Positions 1-6,717 of a stretch of 8,456 nt of DNA are shown here, in pieces. The position numbers were made by a program, and so were the translations under genes. This DNA is from Acetobacteraceae bacterium (GTDB lineage Bacteria > Pseudomonadota > Alphaproteobacteria > Acetobacterales > Acetobacteraceae), in the NCBI GenBank assembly GCA_003164305.1, contig PLSZ01000317.1, forward strand, positions 1 through 8,456. Direction: 5' to 3'. Below the pieces are notes generated by a model. That model had not been told where the DNA came from. It ran no database searches and saw only the letters and a program-made list of their open reading frames with translations. The number at the start of each line of letters is the position of its first letter. Position 1 is the first letter of the stretch.

Positions 1-58
1 GGTGTCGCAAGCAGGGTATCGCCGGACGACGGGGCTCCATGCGCAAAACGGGGACGAA

Positions 59-1795
59 ATGAAACACGGCGGCGGTCAAACGTCCGGGCGCGCGATGCGA
101 GGGCCACCCTCGTTCGATCCGCGTGACTTCCAAGGGTTTTCGTATTTCCTCGGAGCCCCGAGGGGAAAACAGCGAAGCACGTGGGGGAAGGATCCGGCTG
201 AGACCAGGAAGGTCTTCGATGCGTTGTACGTTTCGCTTCCTCGGGATCAACTCGGGGACAATACGAATATTCCCTCAGGCTACACCTACCTGCTGCAACT
301 GCTGGCCCATGATCTGGTGCAATCGACCGAGCCGCTCTGGGTCGCGGCGGATGCCGATATTCCGGTTTCCAACAGGCGTACCGGGACACTACAGCTGGAT
401 ACGCTCTATGGTGGCGGTCCGACCGTCTGCCCTCTGGCGTTCGCGCCCGCGACCCGCGCTGCTCCGGACTTCGCGACAAAACTCAGATTGGGCCGCGTCA
501 GCGATGCCCAACAATTCGCCGATCAATGTCTGGCGCGTGATCTGGCGCGGGTCGTGCTCCCGGTGCCACCGGAGCGAGTGACGACAAAGAATTCGGCCGC
601 GGCTCCGGCGAACAGCGGTCCCATGGCCGATTCCGGCGCTGCGATCTCCACCGCACACGCGGCCGCGCCTCGGGCAAACGGCGGTCCAATGGCCAATTTT
701 TACGATACGGCCACGCAACTTTACATCGCCGATCCGCGCAACGGCGAGGGTGCGATCCTGTCTCAACTGGTCGTGTTGTTCTTCATCCTGCATAACGGAG
801 TGGTCGATCGTCTGTCCGCTTTGCCCCCGAGCGCGCAGTTCGCTTACGCGCGCGTGATGGTTCTGCGGATCTACCGTTCCGTCCTTCGCCACGATCTTTT
901 GAAACGGCTGCTCCATGAAAGCATATACGCCAAGCTCAGCGCTCGCGCGGCCGCGAGCGGTGATTGGCTTTGGCACGGTTCGGCGATTCCCTATGAATTC
1001 AGCCACGGCGCGTTCCGTATCGGCCATGCCATGACTCGCCCAACGTACAGGCTCAACGAGCGCCTGGGTCACGACCCTGGGATCGATGAACTGTTGGGAG
1101 GAGCGATCTTCCGGAACGGACCACTCCCATCGAATTGGATTTTGGAATGGAGTAGGTTCTTTAAGTTGGGCGGCGCGCTGAATTACGCGTGCAAATTCGC
1201 GGCCACGCAGAAGCTGGCGCTAAATAATTCCAATCTCCTCACGATCGTCGATGCCAGCACATTCGCCGGCATGCCAAGCAATAACACGATCTCGGTTCGC
1301 GATTGGCTCAGCGCAACAGCCGCCCGTATGTGGCGCACCGACGCTCTGGTCAATGCCTTATCAGAACATTATCGCGGACTCAGATTTCTCCGCCCGACCC
1401 AAATCGCGGAATGGCTTCTGGAATTGATACAGGCGCGGGCGAACGACGACGAAAAAGCCATCCTTCGATCACGTCTGAGTGATCTGGCTGGCGATCTTCC
1501 CCTGCCGCTTTATGTCATGCTGGAATCGCAAATGGACCCGGATGTTCTGGGCGAACGGGTGGGGGTTCTCGGATCGATCCTCATCGGCGAGGTCCTCTTC
1601 CGGCGTCTCGCCGAAGAAGACGAGGCCGCCGAGCATGATCCGCTTACACACGCGGCTCGCGAAGCCGTTGGCGACGCGAACTGGGCGGAGATCGAGTCGA
1701 TCAGGGACATGCCCGCGCTGGTCCGCCTCGCCGAAAAATGGGGAGGGCTGGAGCAGTGCCAGACGCTTCCATTTATCGTTCAACCCGTGCAATGA
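59..1795 (+). CDS. Animal-type haem peroxidase superfamily protein
   Basis: Predicted haem peroxidase of the animal peroxidase/cyclooxygenase superfamily, which oxidises substrates with H2O2; the substrate is unknown. Numbered from the GTG at base 2 (597 aa), the key residues are all present: distal His103-Asp104 in LLQLLAHDLVQ, the YGGGP motif at 136-140, the catalytic Arg246 and Glu249 in DPRNGE (the R-x-x-E pair of myeloperoxidase), HN at 264-265, and proximal His342 in FRIGHAMTRPTY. The C-terminal GERVGVLGSILIGEVL (residues 517-532) is typical of bacterial members. There is no signal peptide or membrane segment, so it is probably cytoplasmic. The start is uncertain: ATG 59 follows GGGGA at 50-54, GTG 2 and ATG 95 are also in frame, and the frame is open to the window edge. 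A small Ala/Pro/Gly duplication lies at residues 199-232. It is the first gene of an operon with the 204-residue gene. Family call is firm; role is inferred. Confidence 0.9.
   Translation: MKHGGGQTSGRAMRGPPSFDPRDFQGFSYFLGAPRGKQRSTWGKDPAETRKVFDALYVSLPRDQLGDNTNIPSGYTYLLQLLAHDLVQSTEPLWVAADADIPVSNRRTGTLQLDTLYGGGPTVCPLAFAPATRAAPDFATKLRLGRVSDAQQFADQCLARDLARVVLPVPPERVTTKNSAAAPANSGPMADSGAAISTAHAAAPRANGGPMANFYDTATQLYIADPRNGEGAILSQLVVLFFILHNGVVDRLSALPPSAQFAYARVMVLRIYRSVLRHDLLKRLLHESIYAKLSARAAASGDWLWHGSAIPYEFSHGAFRIGHAMTRPTYRLNERLGHDPGIDELLGGAIFRNGPLPSNWILEWSRFFKLGGALNYACKFAATQKLALNNSNLLTIVDASTFAGMPSNNTISVRDWLSATAARMWRTDALVNALSEHYRGLRFLRPTQIAEWLLELIQARANDDEKAILRSRLSDLAGDLPLPLYVMLESQMDPDVLGERVGVLGSILIGEVLFRRLAEEDEAAEHDPLTHAAREAVGDANWAEIESIRDMPALVRLAEKWGGLEQCQTLPFIVQPVQ
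596..697 (+). repeat. Internal duplication in the peroxidase gene
   Basis: The encoded protein carries two similar segments, AAAPANSGPMAD (residues 199-210) and AAAPRANGGPMAN (residues 220-232), separated by a short Ala/Ser/Thr-rich spacer. They lie between the distal-His region and the DPRN-x-E motif. This is where other family members have the calcium-binding loop and a short link. It looks like a low-complexity insertion produced by local duplication. Confidence 0.6.
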
Positions 1796-1797
1796 AC

Positions 1798-1803
1798 AGG
1801 AGA
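1798..1803 (+). promoter_or_regulatory. Strong Shine-Dalgarno for the 204-residue gene
   Basis: AGGAGA starts two bases after the peroxidase stop codon and ends eight bases before ATG 1812. It fixes the start of the downstream gene, which otherwise lies inside a longer open frame beginning at 1479. It also indicates that the two genes share a transcript. Confidence 0.8.
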
Positions 1804-1811
1804 TAACCACC

Positions 1812-2426
1812 ATGGGAGTACCTACACAACGGTTTAAGGTGAACGACCTCGCGCTGTGGGGTCGGCTGGTGAAAAGTTGGGCCACTCACCTGGACTATGT
1901 CAGCCAGGACTATGGAGACCAACCGCCGCGAAGCAACTGGGTCAACACAACCTGGGGGGACACCACGCCTCCGGAACCGAAAACCATCACGGACGTCGAT
2001 GCTCAGGGCGTCCCGAAAAACTGGTGTCTGCCACCGATGACGGCGGTTAGCATACCCAGGGCTGATCACACGACGGTGACGTTGCAGGGCGCCGTGGCGT
2101 TGACAGTCGCGGAATTCGCCGCGGCAGTGAACAGTGGGAACGTAACGATCACGATGCCCGCGCAGTACAAGAACGTCATTATCGTTCAAGGCGGAACCGA
2201 TACGATCGTATTTCGGCTTCCTCCCAAAGACGTCGCGCAAGGTTCGGAAGATGATCTTCTCAATGGTGTGTCTTACAATATACCAACCTTCTACAATGAT
2301 CTGTATGCGGGTCAAATGCCGACCACCATGCCGCAATGCCAAAATCCCCAGGATCCCGGCAAGGGCGCCGTCATGGAGCTGCACGCCAACCGCATCGGCG
2401 AATACACTCTGAACTCTTGCAGCTAA
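1812..2426 (+). CDS. Unrecognised 204-residue protein downstream of the haem peroxidase
   Basis: I do not recognise this family. The start is ATG 1812 because a strong AGGAGA lies at the right distance, 16 bp after the peroxidase stop. The N-terminal 55 residues are rich in Trp and Tyr (Trp16, 23, 43, 48; Tyr29, 34) and Pro. The middle (about 84-137) alternates hydrophobic and polar residues, suggesting beta strands, and includes VTITMPAQYKNVIIVQGG (112-129). The C-terminal third is Pro/Gln/Asn-rich, and the protein ends in RIGEYTLNSCS with Cys203 second to last; the other Cys are 72 and 176. There is no signal peptide or transmembrane helix. Its G+C looks lower by eye than that of the YcaO and regulator genes, possibly a sign of transfer. 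Position suggests a partner or substrate of the peroxidase, and perhaps of the YcaO enzyme, but nothing in the sequence proves this. Confidence 0.85.
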   Translation: MGVPTQRFKVNDLALWGRLVKSWATHLDYVSQDYGDQPPRSNWVNTTWGDTTPPEPKTITDVDAQGVPKNWCLPPMTAVSIPRADHTTVTLQGAVALTVAEFAAAVNSGNVTITMPAQYKNVIIVQGGTDTIVFRLPPKDVAQGSEDDLLNGVSYNIPTFYNDLYAGQMPTTMPQCQNPQDPGKGAVMELHANRIGEYTLNSCS

Positions 2427-2438
2427 TCGCCCCGCCGC

Positions 2439-4577
2439 TCACCCGTGATGGGTCAGTCCCGTCACGGGAATGCCGGTGAGCGCGATGCCGTCGCGCAATC
2501 GCTGCCAGACACCGACGCGGCTGATCGGGTAAAGATGCAGCAACCAACGGCCGATTTCCGCATCCGTCGGAGCGGCCTCGCCGGCCCAGGCTGTTCGGAC
2601 ACTGGTGTAAAAGCGGGCGACATCGCGTCGCGCCTCCTCTGGTCGCCCCATATGGCACAACGCAGCCGCCCGCAGGGCGAGGATGGTCACCAATCCATCC
2701 TGTGCCCGATCGGCGGCGGCGATCGTTCCTTCATAATCGCCATGGAGGAAGCGGATGTTCGTGAGATACTGCCAATGCGTTAGCGTGGGAACCAGCGTCA
2801 GTTCCAAAGACGTCATGACCTGTTTCAGCGCGCGTCCGGTGTCGCCATTGTACGCGTGAAACGCCGCCGACGACATCAGCGTCCACGAATCGCTGCTGTT
2901 CAGATCGCATGCGATTTCCATATGCAACTCCGCCTGCGAATAGCGCCGGCAAAACGCCAGCGCCCATCCCAGACACAATTGCGCACGCGAGTCACGCGGG
3001 TCCAGCGCCACGGCTCGTTGCGCCAACGCAAGCGTGCGCCCGACATGGGAGTCGTCGCGAAACATGCCCGGCTGCACGAAATGCACGACGTTGTTCATTT
3101 GCGCCAGGCTGCTGTAGAGCGGCGAGAAACCCGGCTCCCGCTCAATCGCTCGCGCCAACATATGGGCGGTTCGATTCCACTCGCCCGCGTTGTAGCAACC
3201 GATCACGAGCTGGCCGCGCAACCAGATGTCATGCGCCTCCAGCGAAACGTCGGGCATATGCGAAAGCCGCGTCAGCCGCTCGATCGACAATTGGACGTTA
3301 AGTGTCGCGGCGATGCGCCGGACGATGCGCTGCCGCGCATCGGACCAACGGTCGAGCCGTAATTCGAAGCGCTCGCCCCAGATCGCCAGATTCGAGGGCT
3401 GCTCGTGCAGCACCATGACGACGTTGATGGTGCGCCCCCCCTGATAGGCGGTGGTGGTCACGGTGTAACTTGACGATATCGGAAGGCCCCCGTGCCGGAC
3501 CGTCCGGTCGCCATCCGCGCCGGCGACATACCACTCCCGGAACCGCGCCAAACACGCGATCAACGCGATACGGAAACCTTCAACCAGGTGCGCCTGATCC
3601 GAGCCAACCCCGCTGGTCATGAACCTATCGACGAACAACGCCGGTTTGGACGGGACGGAACCCGCTTCCCGCGGTTCCACCGTTCTGCGCTCCGCCACCT
3701 GGGCCTGGCGCATTTCCGCCTCGAACGACAAAACAGGAGCTTCTGGTAAGGCGGACGCTTCGTCACTCGCCAGGACGTCAAATTTTCCCTGTTTGACCTC
3801 GGCCACCAGCGCTTGCGTCAACGCCGAAGGCTCCATGTCGTACTCGTCGCCCAGAAGCCGGTACAATTCGTCGTAAGCGTGCAATGCCGCGCCGAGCTCG
3901 CCATCTTCCGCGGCGGCTCGCATCACCACCCGGCAGGCTTCCTCATGCGTCGGATCCAACAGGATCGTCGCCTCGGCCAGCCGGCGGCGGCGGCGGCGCG
4001 GCAGCTCCACATCCCGGTATCCGTCTTCCAACCCTCGAACCAGACGGTCATGCAGAGTTTGCCGCCGTGCGGTCAGCCAGCCGTGAAAGGACGGATCCAG
4101 ATCATCGAAGCCCGCCAGCAGGGTTTCCGCCAGGCGTGCCTCACGCAGGAGCGCTTGCGGCGCCTCGCGCGCGGCCACAGCGGCCAGTACCGCGTCCAGA
4201 TCGACGCGGAACGAGCCGGGCCTCAAACCGACCGAGGTCCGCATCGCAAGCAACGCGTCACACCCGGACGCCAGCATGGCCTCGCGCGCCTCATGCACCG
4301 CCTGACGCAGCGTGGCGCGGGCGTTCTGCTCGCCGGATTCGCTCCAGAACAATCCCGCGAGGCGCTCGCGCGGCTCCTCACCGGTCTCACTCAACGCGAG
4401 GTAGGCCAGCATCGCCCGCGCCTTGCGATTGCGCAGCCCAATTTCGCGGCCGCCATACTCGAAGGTCGCGCCGCCGATGACCGACATCATCAGTAACGGC
4501 GGCGCGGGTGCGTTCGCCATGACCACGCCGGCCGCCGCGTCAGGTATCGCGAGGGTCTCATTCATCGGGGCTATCAC
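2439..4577 (-). CDS. BTAD-domain transcriptional regulator with TolB-like and TPR regions
   Basis: Putative regulator of 712 residues, starting at GTG 4577 (ATG 4565, residue 5, is an alternative). Residues 31-120 match a SARP/BTAD-type winged-helix region (GGREIGLRNRKARAMLAYLA, then RERLAGLFW and ATLRQAV). Residues 123-265 form the BTAD alpha-helical repeat region (LLDPTHEEACRVVMRAAAEDG, without quoting further, and LGDEYDMEPSALTQAL). Residues 312-430 resemble the TolB-like segment of adenylate-cyclase-type regulators (VDRF..., WGERFELRLDRWSDARQRIV), and 445-655 look like degenerate TPRs (AIEREPGFSPLYSSLAQM, AVALDPRDSRAQLCLGWALA). An Arg run at 194-199 is encoded by a GGC/CGG triplet tract near 3981-3999. 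There is no kinase, receiver or ATPase motif. The gene overlaps the YcaO stop by GTGA, so it is probably co-translated and may control this locus. The target is unknown. Confidence 0.88.
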   Translation of the reverse strand: MIAPMNETLAIPDAAAGVVMANAPAPPLLMMSVIGGATFEYGGREIGLRNRKARAMLAYLALSETGEEPRERLAGLFWSESGEQNARATLRQAVHEAREAMLASGCDALLAMRTSVGLRPGSFRVDLDAVLAAVAAREAPQALLREARLAETLLAGFDDLDPSFHGWLTARRQTLHDRLVRGLEDGYRDVELPRRRRRRLAEATILLDPTHEEACRVVMRAAAEDGELGAALHAYDELYRLLGDEYDMEPSALTQALVAEVKQGKFDVLASDEASALPEAPVLSFEAEMRQAQVAERRTVEPREAGSVPSKPALFVDRFMTSGVGSDQAHLVEGFRIALIACLARFREWYVAGADGDRTVRHGGLPISSSYTVTTTAYQGGRTINVVMVLHEQPSNLAIWGERFELRLDRWSDARQRIVRRIAATLNVQLSIERLTRLSHMPDVSLEAHDIWLRGQLVIGCYNAGEWNRTAHMLARAIEREPGFSPLYSSLAQMNNVVHFVQPGMFRDDSHVGRTLALAQRAVALDPRDSRAQLCLGWALAFCRRYSQAELHMEIACDLNSSDSWTLMSSAAFHAYNGDTGRALKQVMTSLELTLVPTLTHWQYLTNIRFLHGDYEGTIAAADRAQDGLVTILALRAAALCHMGRPEEARRDVARFYTSVRTAWAGEAAPTDAEIGRWLLHLYPISRVGVWQRLRDGIALTGIPVTGLTHHG
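2442..2468. terminator. Possible stem-loop between convergent operons
   Basis: CCCGTGA (2442-2448) pairs with TCACGGG (2462-2468) around a 13-base loop. It lies just after the 204-residue gene on the + strand and inside the last codons of the regulator on the - strand; the genes converge with only 12 bp between stop codons. There is no T-tract, so terminator function is weakly supported and the pairing could be chance in coding DNA. Confidence 0.22.
4574..4577 (-). promoter_or_regulatory. GTGA stop-start overlap (translational coupling)
   Basis: On the - strand the bases GTGA contain both the GTG start of the BTAD regulator and the TGA stop of the YcaO gene. No good Shine-Dalgarno precedes either this GTG or the alternative ATG 4565. 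Re-initiation by ribosomes finishing the YcaO gene is therefore the likely way the regulator is translated, which would tie their amounts together. Confidence 0.65.
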
Positions 4578-5899
4578 AACGGCATCGCGTCAGCCGGATC
4601 GACGCCCGACGTCTCGGCGGCGGCGCGCAGCCGCGGCCCAGGGGGTGCCGTCAGCCCGAGTTCCAGGCCAGGACAAATCACGCGCACCACGGGTATGCCG
4701 AACGCCGCCCGGGTCAGGTTCAGCGCGCACGGCGCGAGTCCGATCGCCGCCAGGCGCTGCCGCACCTCCGCCAGAGCCGTAAGGGCGTCAGTCGCCGGGA
4801 GGTCGCATGGCGGTGAAGGAGGTGCCAGCGGTTGCAATGCCAGGGTGCGCGTCACATTCACCGTGGTGAAGCGCCGCAGGTGCTGCTGGTCGACCTCGTT
4901 CAGCGCGGCCTCGCCGCGCTCGGCCCGCTTCGCCGAAGCGATGCGATGCGCGAGTTCCATTTGCGCCATTTCCCGCGCCGCCGCCTCCGCCGCGCCGGCG
5001 AGGGTGGGACGAGCCGCGAAACCGCGACACAGACCGAACCCGTCATCGTCGCATGATGCCGCGACAACGACCGGAACGCGGCTGTCATTGGTCACGTCGA
5101 GAAACCAGGTGCGCCTTCTCGTTTCGCCACGGCGCAGGCGCGCCAGCACCGACGCTCCGATCTCGACCGGCGGCAGTCGTGCGCGCCGGCCGCCGCGCCA
5201 CCAAAGCGCCACGGCATCGCGCTCGATCAGTTCCAACAATCCGTGCAGCGTGGCGGTCAGGTGATCTTGTCCCGCGCCACAACCGATGCTCAACGGCCAG
5301 GGTGGTTCCATATCGCGATCATCGGCCGAACGGCGGAAACAAATGTCGGCCGGCAAGTACACGGGCTTTCCGTCGGCCAGGTCGGCGGCGATCGTCCATG
5401 CCGTCATCGATGAGGAGCGATCGCGCCGGTACGGTTGCAGGTTATCCCAGAGTTCCCGCGAGGCCGATGAGGCGCCGGCGAGGGCTTGTTCGGCCGGGAG
5501 CCGCGCGACGGCATCCTCATTGGTCGCGAACCGAGACAGGTACTCCACGCCTTCCCCGACACACGATTCGAATGCCTGACGAAACGTCAGGCCAGTGCCG
5601 GATACACTTCCGAGCGGCGCCCCTCGCACACCAACGCGGTAGGGATCCACTTCAGCCCCGCAAGCGAAGAGGCCTGGCGCATTCGCTTCCGCCAACGTGA
5701 AAATTCTGTTGAAACCGGATGCCGCGCGCAACAGCGCCGCGCGGTGCGGCGCCTGGTCGCGCGCGTCATCGAGATAATCGAGACGCGCCAGCAAGTCTCG
5801 CGGCGGCCCTTCCATCACGGCTTCACTCTCCAGCGCGACCGCCGCCGCACGGAACAAATCAGCCAATGGCAGCATTTCGGGCTCGCCGCGCGTGCTCAT
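4574..5899 (-). CDS. YcaO-domain protein (ATP-dependent amide-backbone modifying enzyme family)
   Basis: YcaO enzymes use ATP to activate a peptide amide, giving azolines, thioamides or amidines; here the reaction cannot be fixed. In numbering from the furthest upstream start (TTG 5968, 464 aa), the nucleotide/metal motifs are SVSGTG (121-126), GEGVEYLSRF (138-147, with Glu139 and Glu142) and LLELIERDAVALWW (244-257, with Glu246, Glu249, Arg250, Asp251). Late in the domain, PVVRVICPGLELGL (426-439) is typical. The usual Arg after the motif-1 Glu is Tyr143. The C-terminus (DPADAMPL) lacks the PxPxP tail of many azoline-forming members. I chose ATG 5899 (441 aa) because it avoids overlap with the divergent gene, but its GGGAG is too close to the ATG. 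TTG 5968 (GGGGA nine bases upstream) and ATG 5875 remain possible. No adjacent partner of the E1-like, TfuA or flavin dehydrogenase types is seen. Confidence 0.9.
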   Translation of the reverse strand: MSTRGEPEMLPLADLFRAAAVALESEAVMEGPPRDLLARLDYLDDARDQAPHRAALLRAASGFNRIFTLAEANAPGLFACGAEVDPYRVGVRGAPLGSVSGTGLTFRQAFESCVGEGVEYLSRFATNEDAVARLPAEQALAGASSASRELWDNLQPYRRDRSSSMTAWTIAADLADGKPVYLPADICFRRSADDRDMEPPWPLSIGCGAGQDHLTATLHGLLELIERDAVALWWRGGRRARLPPVEIGASVLARLRRGETRRRTWFLDVTNDSRVPVVVAASCDDDGFGLCRGFAARPTLAGAAEAAAREMAQMELAHRIASAKRAERGEAALNEVDQQHLRRFTTVNVTRTLALQPLAPPSPPCDLPATDALTALAEVRQRLAAIGLAPCALNLTRAAFGIPVVRVICPGLELGLTAPPGPRLRAAAETSGVDPADAMPL

Positions 5900-5946
5900 C
5901 TCCCGGGTCGTCTCGTTTCGGTAGTGACTCACGGTGGCATCACGCC

Positions 5947-6453
5947 ATGGCAGCGTCAATCGTCGCAATGGCCTCGATCCCCAAACACCCGGCGCCGGGC
6001 GCGCCCCATCATGGCTTCGTCATGGGAATGCGAGCCAGGCTGACGACCACCTGGAGTCCTCCATGGGACGAATGGATCATTGTCTCCCGCTGGGGCGAGG
6101 CGGGTGAACACCTGTCTGTCGGTCGGACGAAGATTCCCGCGTTGCCCGGCCAGGATGCCCCAATTGACCTCACGCCACGTCAAACCGCGTTGGCGTCCTT
6201 GCTCCGGCTGCCATTTGATTCCGGACCGCCAACTTTCTTGTTCGTCCAGCGGCAACCTGTCTCCGTGAGCGTTGCCGGCAGGTTTGCATCGGCCGAAGGC
6301 TATGTCCGGCTGCATGGCCGTGACGCCAGGTCACGGCTGCGCGCGGAGGGCCGCTGTCTGGCGGGCGCATCTCGTCCAGCCTGGCACATAGAAGCGGTGC
6401 GAGTCGCCTGGATAGGGGAGTTCATTGAAGGCGCCACCCCGACGGAAATGTGA
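5947..6453 (+). CDS. Unrecognised small protein divergent from the YcaO gene
   Basis: I do not recognise this protein. About 168 residues from ATG 5947 (GGTGG nine bases upstream); ATG 5968, 6022 or 6028 would give 161, 143 or 141 residues, and none has a clear ribosome site. The part from 6028 on looks like real protein: a mixed, non-repetitive composition, several Trp (in TTTWSPPWDEWIIVSRWGE and AWHIEAVRVAWIGEF), and roughly two-thirds G/C at third codon positions by hand count. The opposite-strand frames here are Arg/Gly/Pro-rich and look like shadows. There is no signal peptide, membrane helix or catalytic motif that I can name. It runs divergently from the YcaO operon and may share its control region. 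It ends 264 bp before the dioxygenase. Moderately sure it is coding; no function claimed. Confidence 0.55.
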   Translation: MAASIVAMASIPKHPAPGAPHHGFVMGMRARLTTTWSPPWDEWIIVSRWGEAGEHLSVGRTKIPALPGQDAPIDLTPRQTALASLLRLPFDSGPPTFLFVQRQPVSVSVAGRFASAEGYVRLHGRDARSRLRAEGRCLAGASRPAWHIEAVRVAWIGEFIEGATPTEM

Positions 6454-6477
6454 CGAAACCACGGGTACTCGGTTAAG

Positions 6478-6500
6478 CCGCCGTCGGAGCGCCTCGGCGG
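6478..6500 (+). terminator. Weak GC stem-loop after the small gene
   Basis: CCGCCG (6478-6483) can pair with CGGCGG (6495-6500) across an 11-base loop, 25 bases after the stop codon of the preceding gene. There is no T-run after it. It could be a terminator or chance pairing in GC-rich DNA. Confidence 0.2.
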
Positions 6501-6624
6501 GTTGCATGCTTCGACGAACGCGGTGGTCGCCAGACGTGCTGCTCAGGCTGGTCGCGAACGTTCGTGCCGCCTCAACAACGAACACCCGGCGAGTATTCGA
6601 ACCTTCGCGTGTATAGCGATCATG

Positions 6625-6689
6625 GCCGCGGGCGGTTGTGTCCCCCCTCTCCTCCAGACGACATTGACAGCCGCGGGCTGGTGTGTCCC
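6625..6689 (+). promoter_or_regulatory. Paired direct repeat with a TTGACA hexamer upstream of the dioxygenase
   Basis: Two 20-bp copies (6625-6644 and 6670-6689) share GCCGCGGGC followed, three bases later, by TGTGTCCC, with 18 of 20 positions identical and a 45-bp period. A consensus -35 hexamer, TTGACA, lies at 6664-6669, immediately before the second copy. That copy would then fill the -35/-10 spacer, a common operator position. No good -10 hexamer is seen at the expected distance, so the promoter call is tentative. The rest of the 6454-6717 leader shows no gene that I can support. Confidence 0.35.
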
Positions 6690-6717
6690 GCTCACGAAAA
6701 CGGAGGACGGAAACCCC

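Noticed and set aside
389..1072. Open - strand frame of 227 codons opposite the peroxidase gene
   Set aside because: Arg/Gly-rich with no domain-like pattern, while the opposite frame has a full set of peroxidase motifs; it is a GC-driven shadow.
3981..3999. GGC/CGG triplet tract as a phase-variation site
   Set aside because: The unit is three bases, so slippage would only change the number of Arg residues (194-199) and not switch the reading frame.
3813..4496. Open + strand frames of about 200 codons opposite the BTAD regulator
   Set aside because: Arg/Pro/Gln-rich translations without recognisable structure; the - strand frame contains clear winged-helix and BTAD sequence.
6502..6717. 72-residue N-terminal extension of the dioxygenase from ATG 6502
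   Set aside because: No similarity to the family N-terminus, and a GGAGG site precedes ATG 6718, where the family-like sequence begins.
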